A DNA stretch of 64,000 nt, taken from assembly GCF_051020765.1 (NCBI RefSeq), contig NC_134941.1, positions 1,984,001 to 2,048,000 of the forward strand, written 5' to 3'. The DNA is from Lasioglossum baleicum. Its lineage: Eukaryota; Arthropoda; Insecta; Hymenoptera; Halictidae. Of the stretch, positions 37,820 through 48,535 are shown piece after piece. The position numbers and the translations under genes are program-made. Each line of letters opens with the position of its first letter. Position 1 is the stretch's first letter. Below the pieces are notes generated by a model. That model was not told the DNA's origin. It made no database searches and saw only the letters and a list, made by a program, of their open reading frames with translations.

Positions 37820-39466
37820 CAGTGTGCCCAGGCGGGATACGTTTTTTCGCGCATGTGCGTCCAAAACAGTAACGTATCTATGATGAGGCGATGATGTAGC
37901 AGAGCCCTGAGGCAGCTATATCGGTGGGAATGTACCGGTATAATTGACGGGACGCACAGCGCACATACGGCCGAATTACCAAATTACGACGACAAAAATA
38001 TGAAATGAGATTTTATTTGACATTCTGGTTAGAAATGCTTCTAAGAAGACTGCTTAATAATAATCATCGGAAAAGTAGCTACTTAGGGTTAATTGGTGTC
38101 ATAAAAAAGGGTTAAGGGTCCATATTATTTTAATTAAAACAGAATTAAATAAATTAAAACACTAAATTATTTCTGCAGTACTTATCACAAGAGGGTCCGA
38201 GGATACCAGCATCCAGTTAAATATGTCACTATTGGTGTTGATTCTTGAAGTTCTTCTAGAGTGATATTGTCTTAATTTTTTATACTCTTTATGGCCCGCC
38301 TCAATTACATCTTCTGACAGTTGGCCAACTGGTAGAGGTAAAGATTTTATAATATCAGCTCCGTGTATTAACAATTTATGAACACTGGCGCTCATTTTGT
38401 ACCCACCATAAAATGAAATAGCCATCTGTGTTGTTTCAAAACAATATATTTTAAATAAATCTTCTTCAATATAGTGTCCGCAAGATATAATGGAAAGTAT
38501 ATTTGAAAATCTTTCTATTAAATCGCTATTGATTCCAGTTATTTGGGAAACGAGCGAAGGATTCTTAAAAAATTTCCGCGCTGTATTTCCATCGTTACTA
38601 TTGCCTCCACCTTGTTTAGGCTGATCCACAACGAGTCCCATTTTTTTATAAAATTCAGTCACTATTTTACTTGTTCACTTCTTAACACTTCAAATAGTTC
38701 TTTTCTCGTAATCTTTATCTCCTGTACAGCACGGTCGACGCGACTACCTGTAAAGAATCCGCTCTATAGATCGAAGGGTCAAAGGGGGGGACTCATTTTT
38801 TAATTTTTTATATTAGTTATAAGTTATAAGCCATTTTTTCGAACTAGTAAAGAAAGATCGGGGTACTCTTTGGAACTTTTTTTGTAACTTCTAACCAAGA
38901 ATAGTATATGATACAATATAGTATATTAACAGTATGTACAACTTATGTTTGTGTTAACAATAATTGCAGATGAAAGTACGAACCTGACGCTTCAATATCC
39001 ATGTGGAAAACTTAGCGAATTTCAATTGGAGAAAACAGGATTAACGCAATTACGTCGTCAAAATTACTGACGCGAACAACTTAGATTCACCGTCCGAACC
39101 ATAGCCTAACTTTGCACAGGTGCACCGACTACTGCCTTGCGTTAACAAAAACAATTTTCACGCTACATTGTGGGCCGTTTCTTAGAGTACGTAATGATGG
39201 TATTTGAAATTAGTTTAGAGAAAATTGTTAAATCGACTTTTGTCGTCGTAATTTGGTCATTCGGCCGTATGTGCAGCGGTCCAAATGGACGACTTAGGAG
39301 TGCAAAAGTCAAAGAACCAAACATGTAGTAGGCTCCATGGAGATCATATCAATTTCTTAAAATTCTGCATGGCGCTGAAGGTGCCACATTTCCTCGAGAA
39401 GCGTACTTTACTGAGGCTAAAAACGCCGCGCATGCGCGAAAAAACGTATCCCATCTGGGCACACTG
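37820..39466. mobile_element. DNA transposon remnant with 8-bp TSD and internal transposase-like ORF
   Basis: Terminal repeats read CAGTGTGCCCAGGCGGGATA on the left and the complement of CAGTGTGCCCAGATGGGATA on the right, flanked by a perfect 8-bp duplication agacgaag (37812-37819, 39467-39474). A second inverted pair lies inside (37957-37996 and 39238-39278, GGCCGAATTACCAAATTACG-like). CAGTG ends with an 8-bp TSD fit hAT-type elements best, but the encoded protein does not look like a hAT transposase to me. Confidence 0.85.
38162..38677 (-). pseudogene. C-terminal part of a DDE transposase with RAG1/Transib-like end motif
   Basis: An open frame of about 170 codons begins after a stop upstream of 38677; the first Met-like start is a GTG at 38662, so the natural start is probably in a lost upstream exon. 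Near the C-terminus it reads SVHKLLIHGADIIKSLPLPV, then GQLSEDVIEAGHKEYKKLRQ and SRINTNSDIFNWMLVSSDP. The spacing H-K-x3-H-x3-I-I, then S-E-x3-E-x-x-x-K, recalls the end of the RAG1/Transib catalytic region where the third acidic residue sits; this is from memory and uncertain. The catalytic aspartates upstream are missing. The open frame is intact over 166 codons, but the protein is only a terminal third. Confidence 0.55.
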
Positions 39467-39593
39467 AGACGAAGTCGCTCAGTTGAGTTTTACGCTCTAA
39501 TGCCGTGACATTCTCCAGTCCTCGGGTAGACAAGTACAACGCACGAGCCGTTGTCTTGTCAATCGTTTAATCATACGTGTAAAATTAGCATCC

Positions 39594-39666
39594 CGGTAAT
39601 TCGTTGTCCAGCGGTCAGGACACCCGACAAAACGGGATCGCATCGGTCAAGATCCCTCGCGTACCG
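39594..39666 (+). tRNA. tRNA-like sequence (SINE head or tRNA pseudogene)
   Basis: A 73-nt segment starts CGGTA and ends TACCG, which can pair as part of an acceptor stem. A perfect D-arm, GTCC-AGCGGTCA-GGAC (39606-39621), is followed by CCCG-ACAAAA-CGGG as an anticodon-like arm with a six-base loop. The T-arm region GGTCAAGATCC is a degenerate B box. Box A (GTTGTCCAGCGGTCAGG) is close to those of tRNA-Glu/Asp. The degenerate T-arm argues against a working tRNA. Confidence 0.45.
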
Positions 39667-39734
39667 AATCACGTCAATCGAGATTCCTCGCGTGCGTTCG
39701 AATCATCAACGCGAATCATTATCATCATCTGCTT

Positions 39735-39802
39735 GCGTATAAGGCAGGACCTGCTGGATCAGCCTTACTGACGAGTCCACTAGCAGGTCCGGGACGAAAC
39801 GC
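39735..39802 (+). ncRNA. Hammerhead ribozyme motif (type III arrangement)
   Basis: Stem III GCGU (39735-39738) pairs with ACGC (39799-39802). Cleavage would follow the A of GUA at 39739. Stem I is UAAGGC / GCCUUA (39740-39745, 39762-39767). The core CUGACGA (39768-39774) is followed by stem II GUCC/GGAC (39775-39778, 39792-39795) and GAA. Loop I contains GGACCUGCU and loop II AGCAGGUCC, a perfect 9-nt complement that could kiss. It lies 68 bases beyond the tRNA-like sequence. All core residues fit the consensus. Confidence 0.8.
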
Positions 39803-39976
39803 TTCCATTAACGTCTTTCAATTTTATGCGAAATAATTATTGTCTTTGCGCTCATCATATCATTGAACTAGCTGCCCAAGATTAACTTGGCGGGCAGTGA
39901 TCCGAAACATTCGCGAACCGACAGTTCCGCGACAAAACAAAAACTAATTAATCAATTTTAATGAACCGTTTTTTTT

Positions 39977-40160
39977 AAATGAAAGAATATATTTCTTTCA
40001 AGGCAGTGAACATACAATATTTTCTATTTAAATTTGTCAATATCAATTTATTGAAATGACTAGTATGTTCGCCGGATCAAATGCTTCTCAAGTCAAAGAA
40101 GCTGTTCCGAAATCCTGGAATTCAAGTAGTGACGAAATTATGAAGAAAGTGGTTAGAGGC
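39977..40160. repeat. Dispersed repeat pair, second copy
   Basis: Direct copy of 37082-37250, roughly 90% similar. It carries a 36-codon open frame that opens MTSMFAGSNASQ, possibly the N-terminus of an unknown element protein. Confidence 0.7.
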
Positions 40161-40792
40161 ATGCTCAGCGTAGTTGTTTTAAATACATAATATTTTCACT
40201 GTCTTTTCATATATCATGCCTTTTTAACTCTTTTCACTTCATACTATTAATGTTTGGAATTCGTTATATAAATGCTCAAAACTCCTACGAATTTTAGTGG
40301 TGTTATAGCTATACTCCATAGTGTATTTTTAGTGCTTTTTTAGACGAATCCAACGAGGTACTAACAAAGTCAGTTTGTTCTATGGAAGGTCGTAAAATAG
40401 TAAAAAAACCGAGCACCGCAACACAAAAATGCTCCTAACTGTCGCGTCTATCCGTTAAGCCTATTTCATCTCGTGTACAGTTGAAACGAACAAACACAAC
40501 GAAACATTTTGCCACGTTGTGGGGCACGTTGTTATTGAAATTGACATATGTTGTCAAGGACACTCTCCTAAGTGACTTTGGAAAGGTTCTGTCCGTTGCT
40601 CGTTTTTTATCAAAAAGTTATTAACAAAAATATGTAAATGCTATTATACTATATGCAATTTGCCCGTACATATGTATCTACATATGTATATGTGATCTTC
40701 ACTTTGACATATACATATATGTTTTATCAATGACAATCTCACACCAACACCAACCTACTTCAACTACAAAATTTTTTTAAGATCCTAAGTAA

Positions 40793-41420
40793 CCTAAGTT
40801 TAACTTAAGTAAAACTGATCACACAGAATTTAAATCAGAATAACTTTTTTATGAATGGACCAAACGACTTCAATTTCTCTGTAAGGCTAGATGAATTAGT
40901 TTAGTTAATGACGTCTAAAAAATATGTTGAATAGATGCATTTGGTCGGAATTGTGAAAAACAATAGTAAAATTTGATTTTTACAAGTTTTTGGCTAGGCC
41001 AATAACGAAAATTTGAAAGATGTGTTTTGTAAACTTGTATGAATTATATACGTTCTGAAAATTTCATTGAAATTGGTTAATTGCAATACGAGTTATAATC
41101 GGTCAAAAGTGGTAAAAATTGCAATTTTTCAAAATTTTTGGCGTTTTTTTAATGAAATTTTCGGAGCGTATATAATTTATAATTGATGACCAAACACATC
41201 TTTTAAATTTTCGTTATTGGCCCCGCTAAAACAGTTGGAAAAATCAATTTTTACTATTTTTTTTCACAATTCTGACCAAATGCATTTTATCAACATATTT
41301 TTTAGACGTCATTAACTAAACTAATTCATCTAGCCTTACAGAGAAATTGAAGTCGTTTGGTCCATTTATAAAAAAGTTGTTCTTATTCAAAGAGTGTGTG
41401 ATCAATTTTGCTCCTAACTG
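40793..41420. mobile_element. Fold-back TA MITE (TGCTCCTAACTG end)
   Basis: The arms, about 40808-41095 and 41105-41410, are complementary (for example GGACCAAACGACTTCAATTT on the left and its complement on the right). The right end TTGCTCCTAACTG is followed by TA; the left end is degraded. A related right half occurs at about 3700-3870. Confidence 0.75.
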
Positions 41421-41608
41421 TATATAGGAAAAAGTTGTTAAGAATATTGACCTTGGTAACATATTGCAAAGTCACGGTCAAGGTCATTCGAGGTGGGTCC
41501 CCTAAACGTTATAGTTGCTACATAATTTTTGGAATAAAATTACATTTTCGGCATATTTTATATTCAATTCTTAATACAGTGATTGGCATTAATATTCGGG
41601 AACTCTAA

Positions 41609-42268
41609 AGCGGCCCCTAGACGATCAATATCATCGTCAATATATCACGCACACGAGACAATATTATTGTCCAATAAGTTAGTGCACAACTGATGACACT
41701 GCAGTTAACATGTGGAATAAAAAGGAAGCAAGTTGTGTGGCCATTGCATTAGTTATAGTTTTAAAAAAGAAGGAGAAAAAGAAAAAAGAACGAGAGGATT
41801 CCTTTCTGAAGTTAGTGCGGAACGAATTACATTTTTTAACTAACTGCGACTGATTAGCATCTGGATACTTTTCTTTATATTTCCGAAGCATATGTTCGTT
41901 TTGTTCATTTTTTTATCCTGTTGCTATACTCTTCTTTACTCTTGATATTCCATAAAGCAGGTAAGCTCTGATACACCCCAATACATCCTAAAATGAATTT
42001 TTTTTCTTCCTCGTTTTCCTTCGTAGCCATACTTGAAAATTCAATGTTCACTTTGCGACTGTGAAGATAGAACTGAGCCAATATTGCGCAATATTACCCA
42101 CAGACGAAGCAATATTTACGAGATTGTACAATAAAAATCAAACTCTATTTGATTGACTCAATATATTGCGCAATCTTTCAATTTGATTTACAGACGATCG
42201 ATATTATTGTACAATATCAATTATTGTGCAATATATTGACGAAAATATTGATCGTCCAGGGGCCGCTT
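41609..42268. mobile_element. PIF/Harbinger-like element
   Basis: Terminal inverted repeats of about 36 bp begin AGCGGCCCCTAGACGATCAA and end with the near complement. TAA flanks both ends (41606-41608, 42269-42271), a 3-bp duplication like the TWA typical of PIF/Harbinger. Subterminal AATATTG-rich inverted motifs are frequent on the right. It contains a MADF-like fragment on the minus strand but no DDE transposase. Confidence 0.7.
41679..41891 (-). pseudogene. MADF (Myb/SANT-like) DNA-binding domain fragment
   Basis: The minus frame reads RKYKEKYPDANQSQLVKKCN followed by SFRTNFRKE, the pattern of the MADF domain's central and third helices (K-x2-SLRxxFxKE). A MADF/Myb-like protein is the usual second gene of PIF/Harbinger elements. 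After RKE the frame runs into low-complexity Phe/Ser codons from an A-rich tract and loses domain character. Only about 35 residues of the usual 80-90 are present. Confidence 0.6.
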
Positions 42269-42332
42269 TAAAAAGACGATAAGTTTTTCAGTATTGCACC
42301 ATACGACTTGGATTTTCTTGAGAAGTTACAAT

Positions 42333-42945
42333 CAGTAAAATAAGTCTCTGTACACCCTTTAAAACAGAATAACTTTTTTATAATTATACCAAATGACCTG
42401 TGTGATGTTTCGTAAGCAATTAAAAATATTGGTTTACTGAATGATGTGCAAAAATATTTTCTAAAAATTACAATTGATCAGGTTACATGCAAAAATAAAA
42501 AAAGCATTTTCTAAATCTTTTTTATTTGGGTCCCTATGAAAATTTAAAATATAAGGTTTGTGGATCTATGTTAGTTATACACATGCTGAAAAATGTACAA
42601 TTATGTGGATTTTTTAAGCAGAAACTCATCAAAAGTAAAACTACGATTTCCACCTATGTTATAGCTCGTCAATCGATTTCGATGACATTTTCAGCAGGTG
42701 TGTAACTACTATAGATCTACAAAACGTACATTTTAAATTTTCATTAAAGGCCCAAATAATAAAGTTTTAAATAATGCCTTTTTTATTTTCGCATGTAACC
42801 TTGTAAATTATAATTTTTGGAAAATATTTTTTGCACATCATTCAGTCAACCAATGCTTCTAATTGCTTACAAAACACCAGGTCATTTGGTATAATTATAA
42901 AAAAGTTATCCTGTTTTAAAGGGTGTACGGAGACTTATTTTACTG
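42333..42945. mobile_element. 613-bp fold-back MITE (CAGTAAAATAAGTC)
   Basis: It begins CAGTAAAATAAGTCTCTGTA and ends with the near complement. Nearly the whole body folds back, with the centre near 42640. It truncates the preceding MITE copy. The target duplication is unclear. Confidence 0.85.
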
Positions 42946-43014
42946 AGTGTATGTTTCAATATGAAAACATTCCAAATTAAGAATAAAGATTAAGAACGGT
43001 TTTCACAAGGCACG

Positions 43015-43072
43015 GTAAAAAAGAATTTCTACTGCTTCCCATTTTTGTTATAAATGCATAAAATCCGCTGTC
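43015..43072. repeat. Right-end fragment of the GACTGCGGATC MITE
   Basis: TAAATGCATAAAATCCGCTGTC followed by TA; the left half is not recognisable. Confidence 0.6.
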
Positions 43073-43910
43073 TACTTATAAATAATGTAGAATGAAAAAA
43101 TTAGAACATTATTTTTCCCCATTGATTTAAGATAAACCTTAAGTGTCCGGCACTCGGGGAACTCTCCCTACAGCCTGTTCTATTTGTAATATAATAAGAA
43201 GCGAAGGAGAAAAATATTAAGATAGTATTATCTAGGTGCACGGTAGTGCACCAGCCAAGTTCTTGCACTACCTCCTTTTACACGAAACAACTTAGCCGTT
43301 TTTTAGAGGCTTATAACTCGACACTGGAGGCAGATGGAGAGATGTAATTTCGTACACTTGTAAAATGCTATCATGTCTCAATATTGACAAAACATTAATC
43401 TTCCAACATTAGTAGGTTCCGAGATATAGGGGACCTCAAATATCGCTTTTGTCACCGACTGACTGACTGACTGACTGATTGACTGACAGATCATCAAAAC
43501 CTTTTGGATACTTCCCATTGACCTACAAGCTTGAAATTTGGTACATAGGTCCACCATAACAAACACTCAAAGGAATAATTATTAAAGTTTGAAATTTTAC
43601 ACCTTGAAGGGGTTGTCTTAAAAAAAAAACACGAAATAGGTTATGTATGGAGAAAATGAAATATGTCGCTTTTCCCATAAGCAACCGTGTAAATTCCGGA
43701 AAGAATCATGTGCTCTCTTCAAACGTTCGTATAGCGCCATTCGAGGTAGTGGCAAAAAGCTCAAACTGGTAGATTACAATAAGGTAGAAAATGACACTAA
43801 AATTATAACAAAAAAAATCTAGGTAAAGTTGGGTTCTAATTCTCCGGCAGAGTGTTAATCTTTGATACCTACTTGATAATTGATGAAATTTCAACAAAAA
43901 TTGATGAAAT

Positions 43911-44351
43911 CCCAACAAAAACATTCTGTAAACAGGAGCCAAGTTCTTATGGCCGTAAAAAGTTGTGAGATCAAACAAAATACGGCCAAGTTCGTTAGCT
44001 TAGAAATACCTCTTGCAATACTGAAAAAAGCGTTTGTAAAAATTAGTTAAAAAGAACGGTATTTAATTTTTAAACAGTCACATGGAGGGCTAAATTATTC
44101 AAACTTGGCCGCTACCTAACACGTTTTAGGGCCATTGGTTTAAAAAGTAACGGCCAAGTTTGAATAATTTAGCCCTCCATGTGACTCTTTAAAAATTAAA
44201 CAACGTTCTTTTTAACTAATTTTTACAAACGCTTTTTTCAGTGTTGCAAAAGGTATTTCTAAGCTAACGAACTTGGCCGTATTTTGTTTGATCTCACAAC
44301 TTTTTACGGCCATAAGAACTTGGCTCCTGTTTACAGAATGTTTTTGTTGGG
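43911..44351. mobile_element. 440-bp palindromic MITE, copy 2
   Basis: CCCAACAAAAACATTCTGTA at the start and complement at the end, AT on both sides, fold centre near 44130. Confidence 0.85.
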
Positions 44352-44608
44352 ATAGTATTCACAGCAGCATATTTGAATATTAGAAAATCTGGCATCGTGG
44401 AATAAAATAAAAAGAGCTGATAAGAAAAGAGAGTTTGTTTCTGCTTGTCTACTCCTAGAAACGATGTTGCAGCAAATATCTTCTCCGCAATGGTTGTAAC
44501 TACCAATGTGAAACGTTGCGAGAGTTCGTGGTTCGAAGTTGCGTGCACAGACAATGAGATACGACTACTCGGCCAGCACTACTGTAGAAAATTCGTTGAG
44601 TAAAGTGG

Positions 44609-44875
44609 CTAGCCTGCTTTTATGTATCCTTTTCCTACCTCCGCTACCTCTTCTTCCAGCTCGAAGAACCAAGCGAGAGCGAGTTCTTCAATCGTGGGTA
44701 GAGTAAAGCTCGGAAGTGTATTTGCTAAACGACTCCAAAAGGATCGACCGGTTTCCAGCTCTCCTCCGCCTGCGTCAGCGTCTAGTTTTATCTTCATACA
44801 GTGATATCCCTCATTCCAGCTTGTCCCATGACTTTCTTTAACATCATTGTAAAAAACTTCGCACGTAGAGAGCAC
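44609..44875 (-). other. Unrecognised ORF in the spacer of the composite element
   Basis: An 88-codon frame occupies the middle of the 774-bp spacer, which is GC-richer than its flanks and not repeated elsewhere in the window. It reads KIKLDADAGGGELETGRSFW and later TIEELALAWFFELEEEVAEV, with an acidic, protein-like composition. It might be a captured host exon; I do not recognise it. The overlapping plus-strand frame is its shadow. Confidence 0.3.
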
Positions 44876-45125
44876 GTACTTTTACTGTAGCGAGTTCGTC
44901 GCTGTCCCAATTTGTATGCTACGTCTTCGAATATGCAGGTTTTGTGAAATTTTTTAAGTGAAACTTCTTTTGGCAGGGTGTGAGCCTAATTTCGCGTCAC
45001 GAAAATGCGTAACGGAAGTGGTGGGGATGGTTAGCCGATGCGTCGCAAATTTTGATCGCTCATTATTTTTTCTATGATTTTCTATGATTCTATCATTGAA
45101 ACAATTGGCTTGTGATAGCTAAAAT

Positions 45126-45565
45126 CCCAACAAAAACATTCTGTAAACAGGAGCCAAGTTCTTATGGCCGTAAAAAGTTGTGAGATCAAACAAAATACGG
45201 CCAAGCTCGTTAGCTTAGAAATACCTCTTGCAATACTGAAAAAGCGTTTGTAAAAATTAGTTTAAAAGAACGCTATTTAATTTTTAAAGAGTTACATGGA
45301 GGCCTAAATTATTCAAACTTGGCCGTTACTTTTTAAACCAATGGCCCTAAAACGTGTTAGGTAGCGGCCAAGTTTGAATAATTTTGCCCTCCATGTGACT
45401 GTTTAAAAATTAAATACCGTTCTTTTTAACTAATTTTTACAAACGCTTTTTTCAGTATTGCAAGAGGTATTTCTAAGCTAACGAACTTGGCCGTATGTTG
45501 TTTGATCTCACAACTTTTTACGGCCATAAGAACTTGGCTCCTGTTTACAGAATGTTTTTGTTGGG
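45126..45565. mobile_element. 440-bp palindromic MITE, copy 3
   Basis: Same termini and AT flanks as copies 1 and 2. It lies in the right half of the 3-kb composite. Confidence 0.85.
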
Positions 45566-46730
45566 ATTTCATCAATTTTTGTTGAAATTTCATCAATTAT
45601 CAAGTAGGTATCAAAGATTAACACTCTGCCGGCGAATTAGAACCCAACTTTACCTAGATTTTTTTTATTATAATTTTAGTCTCATTTTCTACCTTATTGT
45701 ATACCAGTTTGAGCTTTTTGCCACTAGCTCGAATGGCGCTATACGAACGTTTGAAGAGAGCAGATGATTCTTTCCGGAATTTACACGGTTCCTTATGGGA
45801 AAAACGGCATATTTCATTTTCTCCATACATAACCTATTTCGTTTTTTTTTTAATACAACCCCTTTAAGATGTAAAATTTCAAACTTTGATAATTATTCCT
45901 TTGAGTGTTTGGTATGGTGGACCAATGTACCAAATTTCAAGCTTGTAGGTCAATGGGAAGTACCCAAAAGGTTTTGATGATCTGTCAGTCAGTCAGTCAG
46001 TCAGTGACAAATTTAGCGATTTTTGAGGTCCTATATCTCGGAACCTACTAATGTTGGAAGATTAATGTTTTGTCAATATTGAGACATGATAGCATTTAAC
46101 AAGTGTACGAAATTACATCTCTCCATCTGCCTCCAGTGTTGAGTTATAAGCCTCTAAAAAACGGCTAAGTTGTTTCGTGTGAAAGGAGGTAGTGCAAGAA
46201 CTTGGCTGGTGCACTACCGTGCACCTAGATATGATATAAATGTTCTTGATTCAATTTTGTCTAAATGTCTTGCAAATACTGCATCGAGAGTTGTTCCTGA
46301 TCTCGTTGTCGCTTCATTAGGATTATTTACCATTTCCAATCTTAATTTACTTCTAAACATTACCAGACTGCAAGAAGTTTCACTTCTGCTGCGCGTGGTT
46401 TTCCACGCCAATGTTTTCTTCTTTCTAACTTCCTTCGAAACGCATCTTGTCTCATTCGTCTCAAGTTTATACAACGACAGAGATGAAACGCGTCGCGTGA
46501 TCAGGCTGCGGCGGAAGCGTTGGGGTGTAGCGTCGTAAAAGGGGAAGGTAGAGTGGGAACACAAGTCACACAAGTCTTAATCTGGCAACTCTACGTCCGG
46601 CGAATCGACTTCCAATCGGTAGGTATCGATACACGCGCCTTTGTAATTTTCGCGCGTGACAATTTCACACCCGCTTTGAATCTTTGATCTCGCCGGTGCG
46701 TATTCGCATCAGCCGTCCTGAAAGTATTAA

Positions 46731-47332
46731 CCCTTTGCACTCCTTTATCGAGCGTGACTCGACATTAGAAAAAGAAAAATGTAAATAAAACGGGGTTTTA
46801 TATCTATTTGGTTCTTCCTTTATTTATTTAATTGTCTTATGTGTTTTAGTTAAAAACAAATATAAGTTCCACAATTATAAATTACAACAAAGTTTGAGAG
46901 GTATATTTAATATAATTAGTATATATATATAAACAAAATTGTTTAACCTGGCGTTAGTTAGGTGTGGCCTCACAGACCCCAGAGATTTTAGATTGATTGT
47001 AACATTGTAAACATGTTTCATTAGTTAAATATTTTTGAATAATAAAAATTTAATTTCGTGGATCTGCGTTTTTACTCTGATAAATTGCAAGCCTCTTAAG
47101 CAATACCTAATCTTATAAATATGAAAAAGGTATTTATTTCTATAATACAATATATTATTTCGGGGGGTCTGTGAGACCCCACCTTACCACTTACGATACA
47201 TTTTCCCACCAACCAATTTTACCAACGCCGGGTTAAGATAAGTAGCAGTACGGGAACTGTCCTTTGAAGTAAATTTCAAATAAAGCGCTTAAAGTGGTAG
47301 GGAATTGTCGAGAACAAAATTGAAAAATAGCA
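46731..47332. mobile_element. TTAA MITE (CCCTTTGCACTCC), interrupted
   Basis: CCCTTTGCACTCCTTTATCG follows TTAA (46727-46730) and matches the right end of the copy at 50050-50368 in reverse. A second TTAA MITE interrupts it at 46947-47232. The far end, near TTAA at 47333-47336, is degraded. Confidence 0.75.
46947..47232. mobile_element. TTAA MITE (CCYGGCGTTRG) nested in the previous one
   Basis: The ends CCTGGCGTTAG and CCAACGCCGGG lie between TTAA at 46943-46946 and 47233-47236. A subterminal inverted pair, TCACAGACCCC and GGGGTCTGTGAGACCCC, sits inside. It is non-coding. Confidence 0.85.
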
Positions 47333-48275
47333 TTAAGCAAATAATTTCAGTCGAAGTCTAAAGTATAGCTACTTCGTTACACGGCTGGAATAACGTCCAA
47401 TGAGTACACATTTGATTATAATGTAGAGAGGAATACCTAAACGATAATAGCAAAGTCGATGCAAGCTTTATATTCGAAAATTTTCCATGAAACGCTATAT
47501 TTGAAACGCTCACTGTGTACAGTGAAGCAGTATTTTGAAACAATTTTATATAACATATTTAAAACGTTTAATTCTGTCGATATTTACCTCGAAGATAACA
47601 TTACTCTGTTCTGGTAAATACTTGACTGGCTTCCAGGTTCCGTTTGCATTTCCGTGCATTTCAATTTAAAATTTAAATCTGTCGTTTTTGGATTTCCATC
47701 GAAACAAAGGATGAAATGAAAAGAAATCGCGAACGATAGTATACACATATAAGATATATATTGTGTGAGTTACAAGCAACAGATTCAGGAAATTTCCCCT
47801 CGTCGTACGTGCCTAGAACTATCTTCGTTGCATTTATTCGAATCAATACGCACCGCATAGAAGTTGTTTCCAAGCCATACTCCCGTCAAGGATGCTCGGA
47901 GCTTAGATGAGAAACAGGAAAATCCGGAAAGCTTGGTAGATTTTATACTAAGCGAACGAGTGATCACGTACACGCATCAACGACGACGCACACCTCCGTG
48001 GAATCTCTCGAACGAAACGGTTTTTACGCCTAGCATTTTCCCGTGGAATCGATAGATTTCTTGAAGGCTTCGGCGCGGCGTTCGAGGATAAGTTGCATCA
48101 GTTTCCTTCTATTCCGGAGAACCGAATACATACTTTCTCCCTTTTACAACTAGACGCGCCGCGTAAAGTGTATCGGCTGTACATTTGTGCATGTTTCAGA
48201 ACTTAAAGCGCTAGATCCGATTTCAGTGAAGTAATACATGTAGTATGCCTTCATAAAACGATTTTAATAGATTGG

Positions 48276-48535
48276 AAAGAAGATAGAAGAAGATAGAAGA
48301 AGATAGAAGAAGAGAGAGATGGAAGGACATGTGGAAGAAGATGGAAGAATATAGAAGAATATATATTAGAATATAGAAGAATATAGAAGAATATAGAAGA
48401 ATATAGAAGAATATAGAAAAATATAGAAGAATATAGAAGAATATAGACGAATATAGAAGAACATAGGGGAAGATGCAAGAAGATGGTAGAAGAGATGTGG
48501 AAGAAGAAGATGTGGAAGAAGAGATAGAAGATTTT
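48276..48535. repeat. GAAGATA / GAATATA minisatellite-like tract
   Basis: Dozens of short units such as AGAAGATAG and AGAATATAG run across about 260 bp. The large minus ORFs here are translations of this repeat and are not genes. Confidence 0.95.

Larger units (their letters stand above)
41577..42332. repeat. Left part of a CAGTGACTCCC-family MITE, split by a Harbinger-like element
   Basis: CAGTGATTGGCATTAATATT follows TA at 41575-41576, matching the left end at 10112; the sequence resumes at 42269 with GACGATAAGTTTTTCAGTAT and ends where the next MITE begins at 42333. Confidence 0.65.
43232..46228. mobile_element. 3-kb inverted-repeat composite element (CTAGGTGCAC)
   Basis: The ends CTAGGTGCACGGTAGTGCAC and complement are flanked by AT on each side. 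The arms are 43232-43910 and 45566-46228, each abutting a copy of the 440-bp palindromic MITE (43911-44351, 45126-45565). The unit is thus arm, MITE, spacer, MITE, arm. A run of GACT repeats lies in each arm (43461-43483 and about 45982-46005). A partial copy lies at 3323-4508. An AT duplication occurs in ISL2EU-type elements, but no transposase is present to test this. Confidence 0.8.

Noticed and set aside
39594..39666. Functional tRNA gene
   Set aside because: The anticodon loop has six bases and the T-arm is degenerate.
43232..43255. Possible Helitron 3' end (hairpin plus CTAG, read on the minus strand)
   Set aside because: The base after CTAG is A, not T, and the same terminus occurs inverted at the other end with AT duplication, which fits an inverted-repeat element better.
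46170..46573. Opposed ORFs of about 120 codons
   Set aside because: No recognisable domain; they overlap each other on opposite strands and begin inside the inverted-repeat element's terminus.
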